Origin: CAWKEY01 sp963696315
GTDB taxonomy: Bacteria; Pseudomonadota; Gammaproteobacteria; Methylococcales; Methylomonadaceae
DNA length: 64,000 bases
Direction: 5' to 3'
Assembly: GCA_963696315.1 (NCBI GenBank)
Contig: CAVOJU010000034.1
Location: 54,324 to 118,323 of the forward strand
Part shown: in pieces, positions 46,019 through 54,193 of the stretch
Position numbering within the stretch: the stretch's first letter is position 1
How the letters are laid out: the number at the start of each line of letters is the position of its first letter
Made by a program: the position numbers and the translations under genes
Notes under the pieces: model-generated
Databases searched by the model: none
Told to the model about the DNA's origin: nothing
The model's input: only the letters and a program-made list of their open reading frames with translations

Positions 46019-46660
46019 CGTGCTATTTTGGCATCAATGACATTTTTTACAGCCAGCAACAAGCCCAGACCGATAAACGCGCCGGGCGGCAAAATCAGCC
46101 AGTAACAGTCCTGAATAATCGTCGATGACGTTGATTTGCCAGGTTTTGGCGCCCTCGCCAAACAGCAAATCGGCCTGCGTGAACAGCGTGCCGGCGCCGA
46201 TTAACTCGCGCATCCCCCCTAACAGCGCCAAGGCCAGGGTAAAGCCCAGGCCCATGGCCAGTCCATCCAGCACGGCCTTATCGACAGTGTTTTTTGAGGC
46301 ATAGGCTTCGGCGCGGCCGATAATGGCGCAATTGGTGACAATTAACGGGATGAAAATGCCCAGGGTTTTATACAGTTCATAAAACCAGGCATTCATGATC
46401 AGTTCAATGGCGGTAACCACGCAGGCGATCACCAGCACAAATACCGGCAAGCGGATTTCCGGCATCACATACTGGCGGATTTTCGACACGATAGCATTCG
46501 AACAAACCAGGGTAATCGTGGTTGCAAGTCCCAGGCCCAGACTGTTGATAAGTGTATTGCTGACCGCCAGCAAAGGGCATAAGCCCAGCAAGGCGACAAA
46601 TGCCTGATTGTTGTGCCAGAGTCCGTCGGTAATGATTTTGCGATATTCTGGTGTGAGCAT
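46015..46660 (-). CDS. rnfE: Rnf electron transport subunit E, C-terminal frameshift
   Basis: From the ATG at 46660 (MLTPEYRKIITDGLW). It has six membrane helices and shows the RnfE signature LLGLCPLLAVSNTLINSLGLGLATT and IPLIVTNCAIIGRAEAYA. After DDYSGLLLA the frame drifts into a non-family tail; one base on, it reads ILPPGAFIGLGLLLAVKNVI and ends AKIAR, overlapping nth by four bases. The length of 646 is one more than a multiple of three, so an extra base near 46100 explains it. The corrected length is about 214 residues. It completes the Rnf set begun at 33 kb but lies on the opposite strand. Confidence 0.88.
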
Positions 46661-46734
46661 AAAAGATTGAAGCTGAGCCGTTGTTGAGCGCAATTATTAA
46701 GCATACCGCGCGTTTTGTGGACTGTTTTCTGCGC

Positions 46735-49554
46735 TTATTTTTTCATGAGGCTGCGAATGGCAAGGCTAAAAAATTTCCGGAATTCTTCCAGCACCAGCAC
46801 CAGCGAAGCCACACCGACGGCAATAAGGCATTCGGTCTGATTGAGTGCCGTGGTGCGAAAGACGGCTTGCGCGGGCGGCCAATAGATGACCAGCGCTTGC
46901 AACAGAACCACGCCTATAATCGCCAGCCAGAGCAGGCGGTTAGAAAAAAACTGCCGGTTGAACGCGGACTGTTTTTCGGCCCGTGCATTAAACACATTGA
47001 AGACCTGAAACAACACAAAGGTGGTGAAGGCCAAAGTAAGCGCGCGGGCTTGCTCACCCGTGTGCAGGCCGTAATATAAAACGGCAAGGGTGCCCACGGC
47101 CATAGTCAAGCCATAGCTGAACAGATTGCTCAAACGGCGCCAGGACAAGATGCGTGCGTTTGGATCGCGCGGCATCTCATTCATGCCGCCCGCGCGGGGC
47201 GGGTCAACCCCCAGAGCCATGGCTGGCGGCCCGTCCATGATAATGTTGACCCACAATAATTGCACGGCGCTAAACGGAACCGGCATGTTTAGCAGCGGCG
47301 CCAGCGCTACGGTCAGAATTGCGCCAATATTGGTTGAGAGCTGAAAGCGCACAAATTTGAGCATGTTCTCGTAAATAGCCCGCCCTTCCTTGACGGCTTT
47401 GACGATGGTGGCAAAATTATCATCGGTCAGCACCATGGCAGCCGCCTCGCGGGCGACATCGGTGCCGGCAAGTCCCATGGCGACGCCAATATCGGCGTTT
47501 TTCAGGGCGGGCGCATCGTTAACGCCGTCACCGGTCATCGCCACGATATGTCCGGATGCTTTCAGCGCCTTGATGATGCGCACCTTCTGCTCCGGGGTCG
47601 CCCGGGCAAATACGGCAATGGCATTAATCCGTGCCGCCAGTTCCTGTTCAGTCAAGTCAGCCAGTTCAGTGCCGTCAATGACCTGTCCAGGCAGCCCCAG
47701 CTCCCTGGCAATGGCCGTCGCGGTGACTTTCTGATCGCCGGTAATCATCTTGACTGCAATGCCTGCATGTTGACAGAGTCTGATGGCATCGAGCGCTTCG
47801 GGCCTGGGCGGGTCCTGCAGGCCAATCAGGCCGATAAAAGTCAGTTGTTTGATATGCTGAAACAAATCCGCTTGCGCATCGAAAGCGCTGGCCTGCAGGG
47901 TGCGTGTGGCTACGCCCAGTATGCGCAGTCCCCTGCTCGCCATGGCGCTGTTTTCTGCCAGGATTGAGTGATGAACGATAGCAGCGACGCCCTCTCCATC
48001 AAGCAGGGTGTCGCAGCGTTTCAGCAATACTTCCGGCGCGCCCTTGATAAACACTTTGATCTGATCACCGGCGCCGTGAAAAGTCGCCATGAACTTATGT
48101 TCGGCGTCAAACGGTATTTCGGCAATGCGCGGCAACCTGGCGAGTGCGGCTTGCTGATCGCAGCCGCCTTTGCTGGCAAGCACCCGCAAGGCGCCTTCCA
48201 TCGGGTCACCCACCGCCCGGTTTTCGTGCACATGGCTGTCATTGCACAAACTGATCGGCCCCAGCAAAGCCTCAAAATTGACGGATGCATGCCTCGCATT
48301 TTCGGGCAGGATGTCCCCGGCGCAACTGTATCCCTCACCGCTCACGCGATAGCGTTGGCCCTGATAAAATAAAGATCTTGCCGTCATCTGGTTGAGCGTG
48401 AGGGTGCCGGTTTTGTCGGTGCAGATACAGGTGGTGCAGCCCAGTGTTTCCACCGCCGCCAAACGTTTAATAATGGCCCGCTGTCTGGCCATGCGGTGCA
48501 TGCCCAATGCCAGCGTTACCGTAACAACGGCCGGCAGGCCTTCCGGTATGGCCGCTACCGCCAGGGCAATCGAAGTGAAAGCTGTCTGCAGCAGCGGCTC
48601 GCCCCGCCACAGGGCGCTCGCGAACAGCGCCGAAATAATGACGACAGCGATCACTGCCAGACGCTTCCCCAAACTGTCCAGCTGTCTTTGCAGGGGCGTT
48701 TCGCCTTCTTCCGCCTCGGCTAAAAGTCCGGCCAGTCTGCCCATTTCGGTATGCATGCCGGTCGCCGTGACGATCATTTCCGCACGGCCGCGGGTTACGG
48801 CAGTGTTCATGAACAGCATATTGCTGCGTTCGGCGACAGCCAATTGCCGGTCGGCCAGAGCCGAGGATTGCTTTGCAACCGGCAGGGATTCGCCGGTTAA
48901 TGCTGATTCATCGACTTCAAGGTTATGGACATCGATAATGCGGCCATCCGCCGGAATTTTATCGCCCGCTTCCAGCATCACAATATCCCCCGGCACTAAC
49001 TGTTCGGCCGGCACAGCACTGATATGGCCATCACGGCGAACTTTTGCCTGCAAGGCGAGCATGTGTTTAAGCGCCGCCAATGATTTTTCGGCCTTGTATT
49101 CCTGATAAAAACCGAGCAAGGCATTAATGATGACCACCATCAGGATAACCATGCCGTCTGTCAAATCACCAATGGCGGTGGACAGCACCGCCGCCGCGAT
49201 CAGGATGATAATCAGCAGGCTTTTGAATTGAGAGGCCAGCAACAGCCAGGCCGGGCGGGCCGGTTTTTCAGCCAGCCGGTTTGGTCCATAACGATTAAGC
49301 CGGTTGGCCGCGCCAGTTTGTTTTAATCCTTGCGTCTGCCTGGAGTCGAGTATCAATAAGACTTGCTCGCTTGACAAGGTATGCCAAAACCGCTGGATGA
49401 ATAGATCGGACCGGGCCGCCTTGAGTTTTGCAAACAAGGCCTGATAGCGCAGCTTCTGCTTTATCAGCAGACCCAGCAAAAACACAAACAACAAGCCCCA
49501 TGCCGCTATCAGCAATAACGCGTTTTCTGTGGATAAATTAATTGGCAATGACAT
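46735..49554 (-). CDS. P-type cation ATPase, Ca2+ (P2A) type
   Basis: A 939-residue P-type ATPase. It has the N-terminal cation-ATPase domain, an A-domain loop (DESALTGESLPVAK), TM4 with AIPEGLPAVVTVTLALGMHRMA, and the phosphorylation motif ICTDKTGTLT (Asp about residue 380). Hinge motifs are MITGDQKVTATA and TGDGVNDAPALKNADIGVAMG. PEGLP and the lack of N-terminal heavy-metal domains point to Ca2+ (PMR1/SERCA-like); Mn2+ is possible. GGAG stands four bases before the ATG. It stands alone, divergent from the LOV-GGDEF gene. Frame intact over 2.8 kb. Confidence 0.9.
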   Translation of the reverse strand: MSLPINLSTENALLLIAAWGLLFVFLLGLLIKQKLRYQALFAKLKAARSDLFIQRFWHTLSSEQVLLILDSRQTQGLKQTGAANRLNRYGPNRLAEKPARPAWLLLASQFKSLLIIILIAAAVLSTAIGDLTDGMVILMVVIINALLGFYQEYKAEKSLAALKHMLALQAKVRRDGHISAVPAEQLVPGDIVMLEAGDKIPADGRIIDVHNLEVDESALTGESLPVAKQSSALADRQLAVAERSNMLFMNTAVTRGRAEMIVTATGMHTEMGRLAGLLAEAEEGETPLQRQLDSLGKRLAVIAVVIISALFASALWRGEPLLQTAFTSIALAVAAIPEGLPAVVTVTLALGMHRMARQRAIIKRLAAVETLGCTTCICTDKTGTLTLNQMTARSLFYQGQRYRVSGEGYSCAGDILPENARHASVNFEALLGPISLCNDSHVHENRAVGDPMEGALRVLASKGGCDQQAALARLPRIAEIPFDAEHKFMATFHGAGDQIKVFIKGAPEVLLKRCDTLLDGEGVAAIVHHSILAENSAMASRGLRILGVATRTLQASAFDAQADLFQHIKQLTFIGLIGLQDPPRPEALDAIRLCQHAGIAVKMITGDQKVTATAIARELGLPGQVIDGTELADLTEQELAARINAIAVFARATPEQKVRIIKALKASGHIVAMTGDGVNDAPALKNADIGVAMGLAGTDVAREAAAMVLTDDNFATIVKAVKEGRAIYENMLKFVRFQLSTNIGAILTVALAPLLNMPVPFSAVQLLWVNIIMDGPPAMALGVDPPRAGGMNEMPRDPNARILSWRRLSNLFSYGLTMAVGTLAVLYYGLHTGEQARALTLAFTTFVLFQVFNVFNARAEKQSAFNRQFFSNRLLWLAIIGVVLLQALVIYWPPAQAVFRTTALNQTECLIAVGVASLVLVLEEFRKFFSLAIRSLMKK

Positions 49555-49597
49555 ATCGCTCCAAGCCTCAGGGTGTTGACTATTGGTACGGCTGCAT

Positions 49598-49618
49598 GCA
49601 CGTACGTGCTAATATACT
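49598..49618 (+). promoter_or_regulatory. Palindrome over the -10 region before the LOV-GGDEF gene
   Basis: A perfect 12-base palindrome GCACGTACGTGC (49598-49609) is followed by TAATATACT (49610-49618), a good -10, about 50 bases before the ATG. No -35 is well spaced. The site could be an operator for an unknown regulator, for either the LOV-GGDEF gene or the divergent ATPase. Confidence 0.4.
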
Positions 49619-49669
49619 GTGCGATTTTTTCTATTCTATCGTAGCTTGCAAGTATATTCGGAGTAAGTA

Positions 49670-50608
49670 ATGATTGACTTACATATCATTCAACAAGCCG
49701 TACATGAATCGCGTGACGGCATCACCATTGTTGATTTAAGACAAAAAGGCCGGCCGGTAGTTTTTGTGAATCCGGCATTTGAAAGCATTACCGGGTATAC
49801 CGCAACCGAAGCGCTGGGCCGCAATTGCCGGTATTTGCATGAAAACGACTATCAACAACCCGAAATTGCCATTATCCGTAATGCAATCGTTGCCGGCGAA
49901 TATTGTCTCGTTACCCTGCGCAATTACCGCAAAGACAGCTCGCTGTTTTGGAATGAGCTGAGTTTATCGCCCATTCATGCCGACGACGGCGAATTGACCC
50001 ATTATATCGGCATGCAGCGCGATGTCACCGACCGCATGATATTGATTCAGCAATTGCAGAAACAGAAAGAAGATCTGGAATACCATAACCAGCACTTGCA
50101 GATTCTCAATAATCTGGATCCCTTGACCGGCATTAATAACCGGCGCTATTTCGACAGTCAATTGAGTATTCAATGGAATATCGCGCTGCGCAACCGCTCC
50201 CCCCTTTCCCTGTTTATGGTGGATATCGATTATTTTAAACAATTTAACGACACTTACGGGCATCCGGCGGGTGATGAATGTTTAAAAGCCATTGCGAAAA
50301 CATTAAGCAATTGCCTAAGGCGGGTATCGGATTTTGTCGCCCGCTATGGCGGCGAGGAATTTGTGATCCTGATCAGCAACATCAACGAAAAACAGGCGCA
50401 GAAGTTCGCCCATCAACTCCGCAGTGCTGTGCAGAAATTGGCGATCGTACATGGAAAATCCACGGTTGCCGGCCATGTCTCGGTCAGCATAGGTCACTGC
50501 ACACTGATTCCCGAACTTGGGATGAAAATAAGAACTTTCGTACAACGCGCCGATGAGGCCTTGTATCAAGCCAAGGCCGCCGGCCGCAATCAGGCAATCA
50601 CTGGCTAA
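49670..50608 (+). CDS. LOV-domain diguanylate cyclase (blue-light-regulated GGDEF)
   Basis: A 312-residue protein. The N-terminal PAS domain (about residues 1-120) carries the LOV flavin site: GRNCRYL at 50-56 with the photoactive cysteine C53, FMN-phosphate arginines R54 and R70, and N85 (NYRKD), N95 (FWNEL) and Q116 (YIGMQRDVT). The residue usually Gln in FLQ is His57. A short helix (about 125-145) joins it to a GGDEF domain: NLDPLTGINNRRYFD, VDIDYFKQFND, and the active GGEEF (227-231), with an RxxD inhibitory site (218-221) five residues before it. It should make c-di-GMP under blue light and bind product for feedback. It has no membrane segment. GGAG precedes the ATG at 49670. It is divergent from the ATPase gene and 77 bases before a MazG-like gene. 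Confidence 0.88.
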   Translation: MIDLHIIQQAVHESRDGITIVDLRQKGRPVVFVNPAFESITGYTATEALGRNCRYLHENDYQQPEIAIIRNAIVAGEYCLVTLRNYRKDSSLFWNELSLSPIHADDGELTHYIGMQRDVTDRMILIQQLQKQKEDLEYHNQHLQILNNLDPLTGINNRRYFDSQLSIQWNIALRNRSPLSLFMVDIDYFKQFNDTYGHPAGDECLKAIAKTLSNCLRRVSDFVARYGGEEFVILISNINEKQAQKFAHQLRSAVQKLAIVHGKSTVAGHVSVSIGHCTLIPELGMKIRTFVQRADEALYQAKAAGRNQAITG

Positions 50609-50685
50609 CAATGGCCGGTAAAACTTTAAAGGCCTATAAGAGTCCAACGAGTGGTTTTTTAAAATAGCTAATGAGGGCAGCAATC

Positions 50686-51208
50686 ATGAACGAACATTTA
50701 AAGCGGGTGAGGGCATTTCACGCAGGCATTGCCTTGCCGCAAGCTGAACATGGAACCGATAAGCGCCCGTCCGATATGGATATTATTATGCGTCAGGCCT
50801 TGCTGATGGATGCCGGTAGCGAAACCTTCACCGCGCTTAAATCAGGCGACATGGTATCTATTTTGGCAGGTCTTACAGATCTTGCCTATTATGCCTTGGG
50901 CGCCATTGCCATGCAGGGCGCCGATGTTATAGAACAGCCCGTGACATGGCGGCATGACGGTTTTGTTCTGTCGGTCATGAAGCTGTTATCCGACAAGATC
51001 AATCAGTGCGCGACGGGGAAAGTCGAACATTATTCAGAAGTCTATTGTCTGTGCGCAGCATTTGGCCAAAAGCTTTATCAACGCCGATTTTGATAAAGCC
51101 CTGATCATGGTGCATAACAACAATATGTCCAAGCTGGATGAGAGCCGTAACAGCCGCCCCGAGAAACTGCCGAAAGCGCCGGATTTAAGTGACGCCCTGT
51201 ATGAATGA
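50686..51208 (+). CDS. MazG-like NTP pyrophosphohydrolase family protein, frameshifted
   Basis: From the ATG at 50686 (GAGG upstream). It reads MNEHLKRVRAFHAG and TDLAYYALGAIAMQG, then near 51055 it needs a frame change to continue AQHLAKSFINADFDKALIMV. The tail VHNNNMSKLDESRN is typical of all-alpha NTP pyrophosphatases (phosphoribosyl-ATP pyrophosphohydrolase-like). The length of 523 is one more than a multiple of three, so one extra base suffices; the corrected protein has about 173 residues. The expected acidic EExxE motif is only partly visible, so activity is uncertain. It follows the LOV-GGDEF gene on the same strand. Confidence 0.7.
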
Positions 51209-51294
51209 AAGCCAGGCGCCGGCTATTGATTCATGCACAGTTCAGTAGTCCAGGTTAAGCTGAAATCTCCAATAGCCTCCGCCTGATCATCGTG

Positions 51295-51630
51295 ATGAAA
51301 AAAAAAGTTCTGCTGTCCCTTGGTTTGCTTTTTCTTATCGTCACGACGGATGCCTTTGCAATCCGCTGCGGACGTCAGATTATTGACATCGGCGCACATA
51401 AAATTGAGGTGCTGAAAAAATGCGGCGAACCGGAGTATACGGATGAGCGGCTGGGCCTGCGCGGCACCCGGTGGCGTCATCCCCCGCATGGCGCGCTTCA
51501 AATCGATCAATACGAGCAGGTTGTTATTGAGGAATGGATTTATAACTTTGGACCGAGGAAATTCAAACAATTACTACTGTTTGAAAACGGCATACTCAAA
51601 GAGGTTCACTCTCTCAGTTATGGTGAATGA
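51295..51630 (+). CDS. DUF2845 domain secreted protein
   Basis: An 111-residue protein from the ATG at 51295; a GTG three bases upstream is the alternative. It has a signal peptide (KKKVLLSLGLLFLIVTTDAFA) and a short mature domain with two conserved cysteines: FAIRCGRQIIDIGAHKIEVLKK and then CGEPEY. This is the DUF2845 pattern, ending EEWIYNFGP and LLLFENGILKEV. Function unknown; it probably folds in the periplasm. It stands between the MazG-like gene and gmk, on the strand opposite to gmk. Confidence 0.8.
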   Translation: MKKKVLLSLGLLFLIVTTDAFAIRCGRQIIDIGAHKIEVLKKCGEPEYTDERLGLRGTRWRHPPHGALQIDQYEQVVIEEWIYNFGPRKFKQLLLFENGILKEVHSLSYGE

Positions 51631-51672
51631 CAGTCCGGCCCGCCTGTGTTGACAGCTTGCCAATAGCCAGAT

Positions 51673-52287
51673 TTATGCAAGCAGCGATGCCAGCAAGGGC
51701 TGTAACAGCTGTTGCTGTCTATGCCGCGTCAGCCGGTTGGCAATGATGATGCTCTTTAATTCGGTCAGCGCCTGGGCAAAGACATCATTGACTACAAGAT
51801 AATCGAACTCATCGTGGTGACTCATTTCAGTAACGGCATCGCGCATTCGGCGCGCAATGGTTTGCTCATCATCCTGGCCGCGGTTTCTCAAGCGTTGCTG
51901 CAGAATTTCTGTTGACGGCGGCAAAATAAAAATAGACACACTGTCCGGCCGAAGTTGTTTAATTTGCTGCGCACCCTGCCAGTCGATTTCAAGGATGACA
52001 TCCAGTCCCTGGTTCAGATTTTCCTGCACAGTCTGCTGCGCGGTGCCGTAGAAATTGTCAAAAACCTGTGCATGCTCAAGAAAGGCCTGCGCTTGCAGCA
52101 TGGCCTGAAACTCGCTGACAGAGACAAAATAATAATCCTGGCCATGTTGTTCGCCTGGACGCATCGGCCGCGTGGTATGGGAGATGGATACGGTCAGCTG
52201 AGCCAGATCGGCAATCAGCTGCCTGACCAGACTGGTTTTGCCGGCGCCGGATGGCGCGGAAACAATATAAAGTTTGCCGTTATGCAA
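51673..52287 (-). CDS. gmk: Guanylate kinase
   Basis: A 204-residue nucleotide kinase with P-loop SAPSGAGKTSLVRQL (about residues 10-24), GMP-binding segment SHTTRPMRPGEQHGQDYYFV, and the lid region RLRNRGQDDEQTIARRM. It turns GMP to GDP with ATP. The start codon appears to be TTG at 52287, with an AGG-type ribosome-binding site; no better ATG is nearby. The usual partners yicC and rpoZ are not here. Confidence 0.92.
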   Translation of the reverse strand: MHNGKLYIVSAPSGAGKTSLVRQLIADLAQLTVSISHTTRPMRPGEQHGQDYYFVSVSEFQAMLQAQAFLEHAQVFDNFYGTAQQTVQENLNQGLDVILEIDWQGAQQIKQLRPDSVSIFILPPSTEILQQRLRNRGQDDEQTIARRMRDAVTEMSHHDEFDYLVVNDVFAQALTELKSIIIANRLTRHRQQQLLQPLLASLLA

Positions 52288-52438
52288 TGTTGTGCCTGCT
52301 TGCCCGTTGTGGTGTTATCGCATTGAATTGGGAAGTATTCTTTTAATACCCGTGTTATGGTGGCGGGCACATGCATGCCCGGCCTGTTTTCCAGCGTTTG
52401 GGCACATTTTGGAGTAATCCGGCAGCCGAAAGCAATTT

Positions 52439-52672
52439 TTATTTCAGCCTGGGTGGCACCAGCAGGTATTGCCGGATGAAGCTGATTATATTCACCTCAC
52501 CCTGAGGCGCCAACTGATCGTCGAGCAGCCCGGCACATAATAATTGTTGCTTGCGCGCGCTATGCGGTTCGACATTAACCCGCGCCAAATCGATCATATC
52601 GATCTGCCCCGGGCCAAGCAAATGGCTGCCGCCACACGGCATCACCGGATAGGCTGCTCTCGCAAAACGCAA
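52439..52672 (-). pseudogene. Short fragment, possibly GH94-like remnant
   Basis: A 77-residue open frame with no convincing ribosome-binding site. Its centre, VNVEPHSARKQQLLCAG, resembles the segment VHAEPHRVREQLVLCAG of the GH94 gene 3 kb downstream (11 of 20 aligned residues alike, counted by eye). The first part (CGGSHLLGPGQID) may match GGAFGFRDQLQD. No other GH94 sequence is visible around it. It may be a leftover of a duplicated glycosyl hydrolase, or a coincidence; I am unsure. Confidence 0.35.
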
Positions 52673-52732
52673 GCAGGATAGGTATTTCCAATTACGCCGG
52701 TTTTGCTCGTGAGTCTTTGGACGGCGGTAAAA

Positions 52733-53710
52733 TCATGCTTGTAAAAAAATTCCTTTCAACTCATCCGGGACTAACGCGTAATTTCTCCAAATACGGTCAA
52801 CATCTTCCTGGTGTTGAGGTCCAAAACGGTCGGGAAATTTCTTTAGCAAGGCCACGCCATCGACCACTTGCGCACGATGCAGGGAGGCAACTGCCTGAAT
52901 CACCAGCAACAAATTATCATCTGCGATGGGCGCGTCCCGCTCCAGATAGTCATTAATCATATTTGCATATTCAATGGACGGCATTTGCACCGGGAGAAAA
53001 AGAATCCACTTTTCGATTTCATGATCTGAAGTGGTGCGCATGACATCCCCAAGGGTTTTGTGCATGGGTTTTTCGCAGCGGGAATAGGCCCAGATATAAT
53101 TTAATACCCAGCCTCTATCGTCCTCGGTAAGCTTGCCCAAATGTAAAATCGGTTCCGCCTGGCGGCGAAGCTCCTCAGCGAGCTCAACGAGCTGATATTG
53201 TCCGATAAAATCACTGGCAAGGTATTTCAGATTTTTGTGGCTTTTGGGTTCTATCCAGGAACTTAGTATATTGACGATTTCCTTAGGCCGCATTTTGACA
53301 AGGGTGTCGAAAAAATCCATGCTTTCCGTAAACGTACATTCGCCGCTTGCCGGCCGCGCAGGATAAAATAGCGTAGGCGTCTGATTAATCTGGCTAACTA
53401 TCTCCTTTAATAAACGAAAGACTTCATCAGGCGTAAGTACGCTATAGGCTTTCAGAGCCTGGTAGACCTGTTCCTGGCTCTCATGCAGAAGATTTTTCAG
53501 AATCTCTTCGCGAAATAGATGTGATGTGTACTCATAGGTTAAGCCTATGACCACAGCAACGATCATCGCAATTGACAAGTGCTCTGCCCAATTTTGGAGA
53601 ACCTCCGGCAGCATGGGTTGAAAGAACTTCAAGAACAATGCAGTTAACAAAATAATGCCGAAGATAACAAAAGGCACCGCGGCATAAGTCGTATGGTTTT
53701 TAGATGGCAT
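52733..53710 (-). CDS. Two-helix membrane protein of unknown function
   Basis: A 325-residue protein with a hydrophobic N-terminus: two helices at about residues 10-30 (VPFVIFGIILLTALFLKFF) and 43-62 (LSIAMIVAVVIGLTYEYT). A soluble, mostly helical cytoplasmic part of about 255 residues follows, with a repeated LLKEI/VLNYIW pattern. Cysteines are few, and there is no nucleotide-binding or catalytic motif I recognise. The ATG at 53710 lacks a strong ribosome-binding site. It is on the same strand as the GH94 gene, which ends about 480 bases downstream of it in sequence order, that is, upstream in transcription. I have no name for the family. Confidence 0.6.
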   Translation of the reverse strand: MPSKNHTTYAAVPFVIFGIILLTALFLKFFQPMLPEVLQNWAEHLSIAMIVAVVIGLTYEYTSHLFREEILKNLLHESQEQVYQALKAYSVLTPDEVFRLLKEIVSQINQTPTLFYPARPASGECTFTESMDFFDTLVKMRPKEIVNILSSWIEPKSHKNLKYLASDFIGQYQLVELAEELRRQAEPILHLGKLTEDDRGWVLNYIWAYSRCEKPMHKTLGDVMRTTSDHEIEKWILFLPVQMPSIEYANMINDYLERDAPIADDNLLLVIQAVASLHRAQVVDGVALLKKFPDRFGPQHQEDVDRIWRNYALVPDELKGIFLQA

Positions 53711-54193
53711 AGTTTTTTTCCCAAAAGACTATTTCGATTTTGAAAGAATGACGGCTGGAATAGCAGCCAGTTGGCAATAAGTGTTGACGTGAATTAATTT
53801 GAATTTATCGAATGCCTGCTGAGCATACGCGTATGTCATGCACTGTCCGGTATAAGATGGGTAGTGTAAGCGTATCTCTCTTTCAAGCCTATTTTCCTGC
53901 CTGTTGATTAGGATTACCTTAATTCCCTATGAGCAGCAGTATTCAATTTGACCGCAACCAACAGTATTTGCTTATAACCAGATTTAATCAGCGCTTTCAT
54001 GGTAAATCCATTGCAATCGGCCAAGCGGCTCTTTTTCAATCGTCGCTTGACTTAAAGGCTCGAAAACCTTTCGTCCGGTCAGAATGGTTTGTATATGGGC
54101 GATTAAACCGTCTTCCGCATCTCTGCTTTCATTTTTTTGAGATTCGGAAATCGGCTGATTGACAGCGTTGAGCTGTCCGCAAATGGTGTACGA
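53711..54193. other. 480-base gap before the glucan-synthase-like gene end, one weak frame
   Basis: The leader of the 325-residue gene lies at its low end. A 77-codon frame at 53929-54162 on the plus strand (MSSSIQFDRNQQYLLITRF) has no ribosome-binding site and no recognised motif, so I do not count it as a gene. I see no RNA gene or repeat here. Confidence 0.35.

Noticed and set aside
53929..54162. 77-codon frame in the gap before the glucan-synthase-like gene
   Set aside because: No ribosome-binding site, no recognised motif and no supporting context.
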